The position numbers and the translations under genes are program-made. Of a stretch of DNA of 64,000 bases, positions 59,938-64,000 are shown in pieces; the first letter of the stretch is position 1, and the number at the start of each line of letters is the position of its first letter. Location of the stretch: NCBI GenBank assembly GCA_934045905.1, contig OW203773.1, positions 17,967,246-18,031,245 of the forward strand, given 5' to 3'. Source of the DNA: Leuctra nigra. Its lineage: Eukaryota; Arthropoda; Insecta; Plecoptera; Leuctridae. The notes under the pieces were generated by a model, which did no database searches, was not told the DNA's origin, and was given only the letters and a program-made list of their open reading frames with translations.

Positions 59938-62900
59938 TACCGGGTTGAGTCTCTCTCACTCTAACAAACACGTGAATGAAATTTCTCTGTCATGAGTCTT
60001 ATCTCCTACTGATAAAGTGTATACAGTCTTAATCATCAACGCATTATCAATGTGTTATCTTAAACCGACTTGTTAAGAGATCAACAATATTATAACATCC
60101 GCTAAAAATATTTTATTGATAGGCACATAAGTGTAAATTTTTAATGCAGTCAAATCTTGTAATATTGGACAATTCTTTAAATGAATTAAATAAAACTATA
60201 GTTAAATACTTGGTCCTGATCATCAATATGAATTACAATGTTACAACAAAATTGTATTTATTACTAAAGCAATCCCTTACGAAACAAAATTATACGATAT
60301 TATAATAAGAATTATGTTTAATTATAATTAATTACATTTATTATGATAAAATATTATAATTTATTATAGTTTGTAGTGAAAATTATAATTTTTATTAAAA
60401 TATGTTTAATAATAATTATAATAAAATATTATAGTATTTATCATAATATATAGATGGTCAAAAACACTTCAATTAATTATACTTATAATTCATTATAAAT
60501 ATAATGAAAGAATAATATTTTTTCGTAAGGGACCTTCTTCTTCAAGTACACTATTTTGAATCATCAAATAATAGGAAAACTTACTGAGTCACTGATTCAA
60601 TTTATTCTCATTTCACTTGAAAGATAGCGCCACTAACATCATTCCTAATGTTTGTTGATATTACTTTACTTGTCGATAAAGTAGGTAGCTGTAAGGTTAG
60701 TTCATAATCTCCCCCCAGAGTGCTCGTATATTCGAGCGTGACGTCAAAGTGACGTCAGTACGAACGAAATATCATTCAATCTGCCAAATCAGTTGATTAT
60801 TTTGATCTGTCTGACGTCAGGATGCCGTGAATCCGTAAGACAAAACGAATAGAACTCTTCTTAAGTATCTCTCCGGTATGTAAATATGTTTCTGGCCTGC
60901 AAGACTTCGTATAAAGACAAATTGTATTGATTAAAATTCCAGTTTTATTTTAATTTTAATTGAAGATATTTACAGGGAAATATAATATAGTTTATTTCAA
61001 AAGATTTCACGGTAGCCCTTCGACGGAGTTAGAGTAATGAAAACTTTTTGGAGTAAAAACAGTATTTTTTATTATTAGTTTATACATAAATACTTACATG
61101 TATACACTAAAAAAAACTGAATACCCACAAAGCCAAATAATGGCTTGACAGCGGGTCAGAAATCATATATTATAAAATATACATGAAGCACATAATGAAC
61201 TCTTCAAATAATAACTGTACACAACAAACAATATAAGGCATTCGATAGGATATATCGAATATAAGGCATATCGATATAAGGCATTCGACTATGGAATACA
61301 CTGCTCCAAGAAGCCATTTTTTACGTGGCTTCTGGATATCTGAAACTCTATTAAAAATCCCTAGAAAGCATTTGGATATACTTCTAAGTATTAAAAAAGT
61401 GAAGGACTAAGAATTTTCTTTGAATTGTCTATTAAGTATATTTAATTCGAAATGTTGCATATTGCATATTTAATGTTAATATCCTTTGTTTTACTAAATA
61501 ATATAATAGCTGTCAGAATACAACATGTTTCCTACACTTCTATAAAAAAAATTGTCACCGTCAATTTTTCTCCCATTTCTTAAAAGTCGATGCGAGAATA
61601 AATGTCGTCTCCGGTAACATGTTGTAGAAGCGTGCGATGTTAATCCTATGGCGTGAGGCGGTCGCTGATAAGACAAATCAATCACAGATTTCCATCTTTA
61701 AAAACACTTCATCTTGATTTGATGATTAAATCAGACGTTTTCGTAATATATTAACATGATGATAACAGACTGTCGCATGCCGTAAGTGATGCCATTGTGA
61801 TAACAAAATATTAAGTAATTGAATTAGCTTGTTATATTAAAATAATATTTTTTTTAGTTTGACATTGTAATTCGAAAAGGTTAATACATTTCTAACTTTA
61901 AATCAATATATCATCAAAAATATTTAGGTACTCATAAGAATATGTGCTAAAACGCCTGTATATCTACTTATACTCAGCTGTATTTCTCTCTCCAAACTGA
62001 AGGAAATTGATTAACATTATAATTTTCATTGGTTTTACATTGATATAATTAATGATTTCTTTATTTTATTGACCGAATTCTATGAGTGCTTCAAAATTTG
62101 GGAAAATGTTGGTCTTGATTATTTTTAAAGAAAAATACAGAAAATCAATATGATTTGAAAACATTCTCCTTTAAGTCATTTCAGTGGATGTTGTCAAAAT
62201 CTATACTACAGGCCAAGGTAAAAATGTGACAAAATTTAATCTTGATCAGAGTAACCGTGTGGTCTGTATTGCACCAACAATCGGAATCGACAACAGAATC
62301 TCTTTCAAAAAGTGACAAAAATAGACAGACGCTCAGTTCGCTTTAACATTTCTTTTAAAGTTGCAACGAATAGATCATAATAATCAGTTGATTTTAATCA
62401 AAGTTTGACTCTTCAATGTTAATATTTCAACGCCTAGTTCAAGTACTGATACCTTATCGGGAAGGTTGGAATATTTTAAATGTATTATTACATTATGTTG
62501 GTCAGTTGCTGACATTTTATCAGGCGACTGAGGCAGTTTTGTGCGGAAGCTGTGAATAATGGTTACCAAACCTCCTGCCAAGTAAGTGAAGAGAAAAATA
62601 ATAAAGAAAAATAGTAAATAGAATTTGGACATTTCGTCATGATATTAATTTTTATTGATTTATTTATGTCGACCGTTCGATTTCTGTTTTGAGTTCTTCT
62701 CCAAGACAATAAATTACCGATATTTTTTTTTTCTTTTTCATATTTTTCATATTTTAATTTTAATTGAAAATTTGACAATTTATTGTCCTGAAGATTTCAA
62801 AACAGAAATCAAACTGTCAATATAAATAATGTAATATACCCCAAAAAAAAGTCCAATGGGCGAGACACCGCTGTGAATAAAATACTGCAGATATAATTCT

Positions 62901-63265
62901 GAAAATTTCATATGTTATAACAAACATGCCAATGTTTGATGTGTGAAAGTTTCAAAATCATTTCTTTTGTAGGAAAAAAGTTGCAGCTGTTCGAATTTGG
63001 TTGTCGAAAAATCGATTATACAGAGCTCAAAGAGCGCGTTTTCAGAAAAAGTACACTGGCATGGACACTTTTATTTTCAACACTACTGATGATATCAGGC
63101 TGAAAATTTCAAATATTATTCACAACATATGACTATCTATTGTATACAAATTTCAATTAATTTGAATAAGTGTAACGAAAGTTATGGTATCTCGAAGTTG
63201 AGCTTAAAAACAGAAAATATTGGAGATAATTTCACTTCTAAAATTAATTGTGAAATCAAACTTGA
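59938..63265. other. Intergenic region, no firm gene
   Basis: Very AT-rich; 60230-60500 contains many ATTATAATTAATT-like palindromes. The first few hundred bases are the 5' flank of gene D. One weak candidate exon lies at 62384-62632 (next entry). Nothing else is recognised. Confidence 0.4.
62384..62632 (-). CDS. Weak candidate: small secreted-type ORF, 82 codons
   Basis: The frame begins MSKFYLLFFFIIFLFTYLAG, which looks like a signal peptide, followed by about 60 hydrophilic residues. A possible donor (GATAAG then GTATCAG) occurs about 60 codons in, so this could be a first exon. No homologue is recognised. The surrounding DNA is T-rich on this strand, which can produce Phe/Leu/Ile-rich text by chance. 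Confidence 0.2.
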   Translation of the reverse strand: MSKFYLLFFFIIFLFTYLAGGLVTIIHSFRTKLPQSPDKMSATDQHNVIIHLKYSNLPDKVSVLELGVEILTLKSQTLIKIN

Positions 63266-64000
63266 TTGAGCGTGCGAAGCGAGCGTCTCCTTTTGGCTCA
63301 TTTGGCACCGACCTCTCTTTTTTTTTGTATGTTTTTCTGCTACCTGACGATATACAGGTCAGAATTTTTCTTCGATCGAGCTGAAATTTTGCACACATGT
63401 ACGGACCATTTATGGGCGTTGCAGACCCTAATTTTTTTTGAAATCCACTGATTGGTTCAAATTTAAAAAAAAATATCTTTCGATTGGTTGGTTCGATCAA
63501 TTTGAAATTTTGACAAGTCATTACGACCAACAATGTCCCCAATCTTACAAAGTTTAAGCCAAATCCTCCCATTGGTTAAAATTTAAAAAAAAATTAATGT
63601 GATTTTTGAAATTTAAACTAGAACCGTTTGACCGTTCAACTTAAAACTTTGCATTGTCATTGGGACCAACATTATCTGTATTTTTGGAAATTTTCAGTCT
63701 AATCTGTGTTTAAATATTAAAATTATTGACAGTTTACGGACATTTTACGTGTTGGCTGTCAAATTTCTCGAATTTCATATTTCACTGTAACTTTTAATCT
63801 TCAGTTCCAAGGTAGTTAGAGCAGAAACTTTCAAACGTGTATGAAACTGATATGACCGTTCAACATATCGATCTAATATTGTGTTCACACACTTATATTA
63901 TCATATGAGTGGTCCCAGGTATATTTTTTGAACGAGATCCTGTGATTTTTGAATATTAACAAGGAACAGTTCAATCATAAAGGTTCGACAATCGATCAAC
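63266..64000 (-). mobile_element. Dispersed MITE-like element, cut by the window end
   Basis: Starts TTGAGCGTGCGAAGCGAGCG and continues with sequence that matches 9330-10383 in reverse, including the ACCACTCATATGATAATATA region. It is the longer form of the CTAGG...CTCAA family; its other end lies outside the window. Confidence 0.65.

Overview
This is intron-rich, AT-rich, transposon-laden animal nuclear DNA. Insect chemoreceptor genes of the gustatory and odorant families place it in an insect. A dispersed repeat with a short hallmark (AAAGAGCCAAAAGGAG next to GCTCGCTTCGCTCGCT) recurs many times and reminds me of delphacid planthopper genomes such as Nilaparvata; that species guess is from memory and unproven. 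No bacterial-type operons, rRNA operon or CRISPR are present.

Layout. 1-1876: the 3' end of a non-LTR reverse transcriptase gene split by a 1.2 kb insertion that carries five copies of a tRNA-like gene, four of them in a 306-bp tandem array. 2452-5306 (+): a complete five-exon gustatory receptor gene of 411 codons. 5307-15180: no gene, mainly a 4.5 kb foldback with 1 kb arms and several MITE-like elements. 15.2-47.5 kb: a segmental tandem duplication in which each unit holds one odorant receptor gene on the minus strand. Copy A (16374-25969) has a net 1-bp frameshift and an intron full of nested transposons. Copy B (37939-46282) is intact and carries a seven-fold expansion of a 33-residue unit in an intracellular loop. 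Between the coding parts lies a young LTR element (29604-35136) with gag but no pol, nested in a larger repeat that contains about ten CRE/ETS/YY1-like motif blocks.

48.9-59.9 kb: two tandem paralogues on the minus strand (gene C and gene D), each with six exons at matching phases. They encode an N-terminal MADF-like DNA-binding domain joined to a complete endonuclease domain of the kind found in non-LTR retrotransposons. Gene C keeps the whole catalytic set; gene D has Gln in place of the last catalytic His. Gene D also has a 360-bp phase 1-1 exon-like open segment, resembling a HYD1-type ADP-ribosyltransferase domain, inside the intron that splits its endonuclease domain. This pair is the strongest candidate for an undescribed system. 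59.9-64 kb holds no recognisable gene and ends in a dispersed transposon copy.

All exon boundaries were read by eye from splice signals, phase and comparison between paralogues. The agreement of exon lengths and phases between the copies is the main support; no transcript evidence was available.
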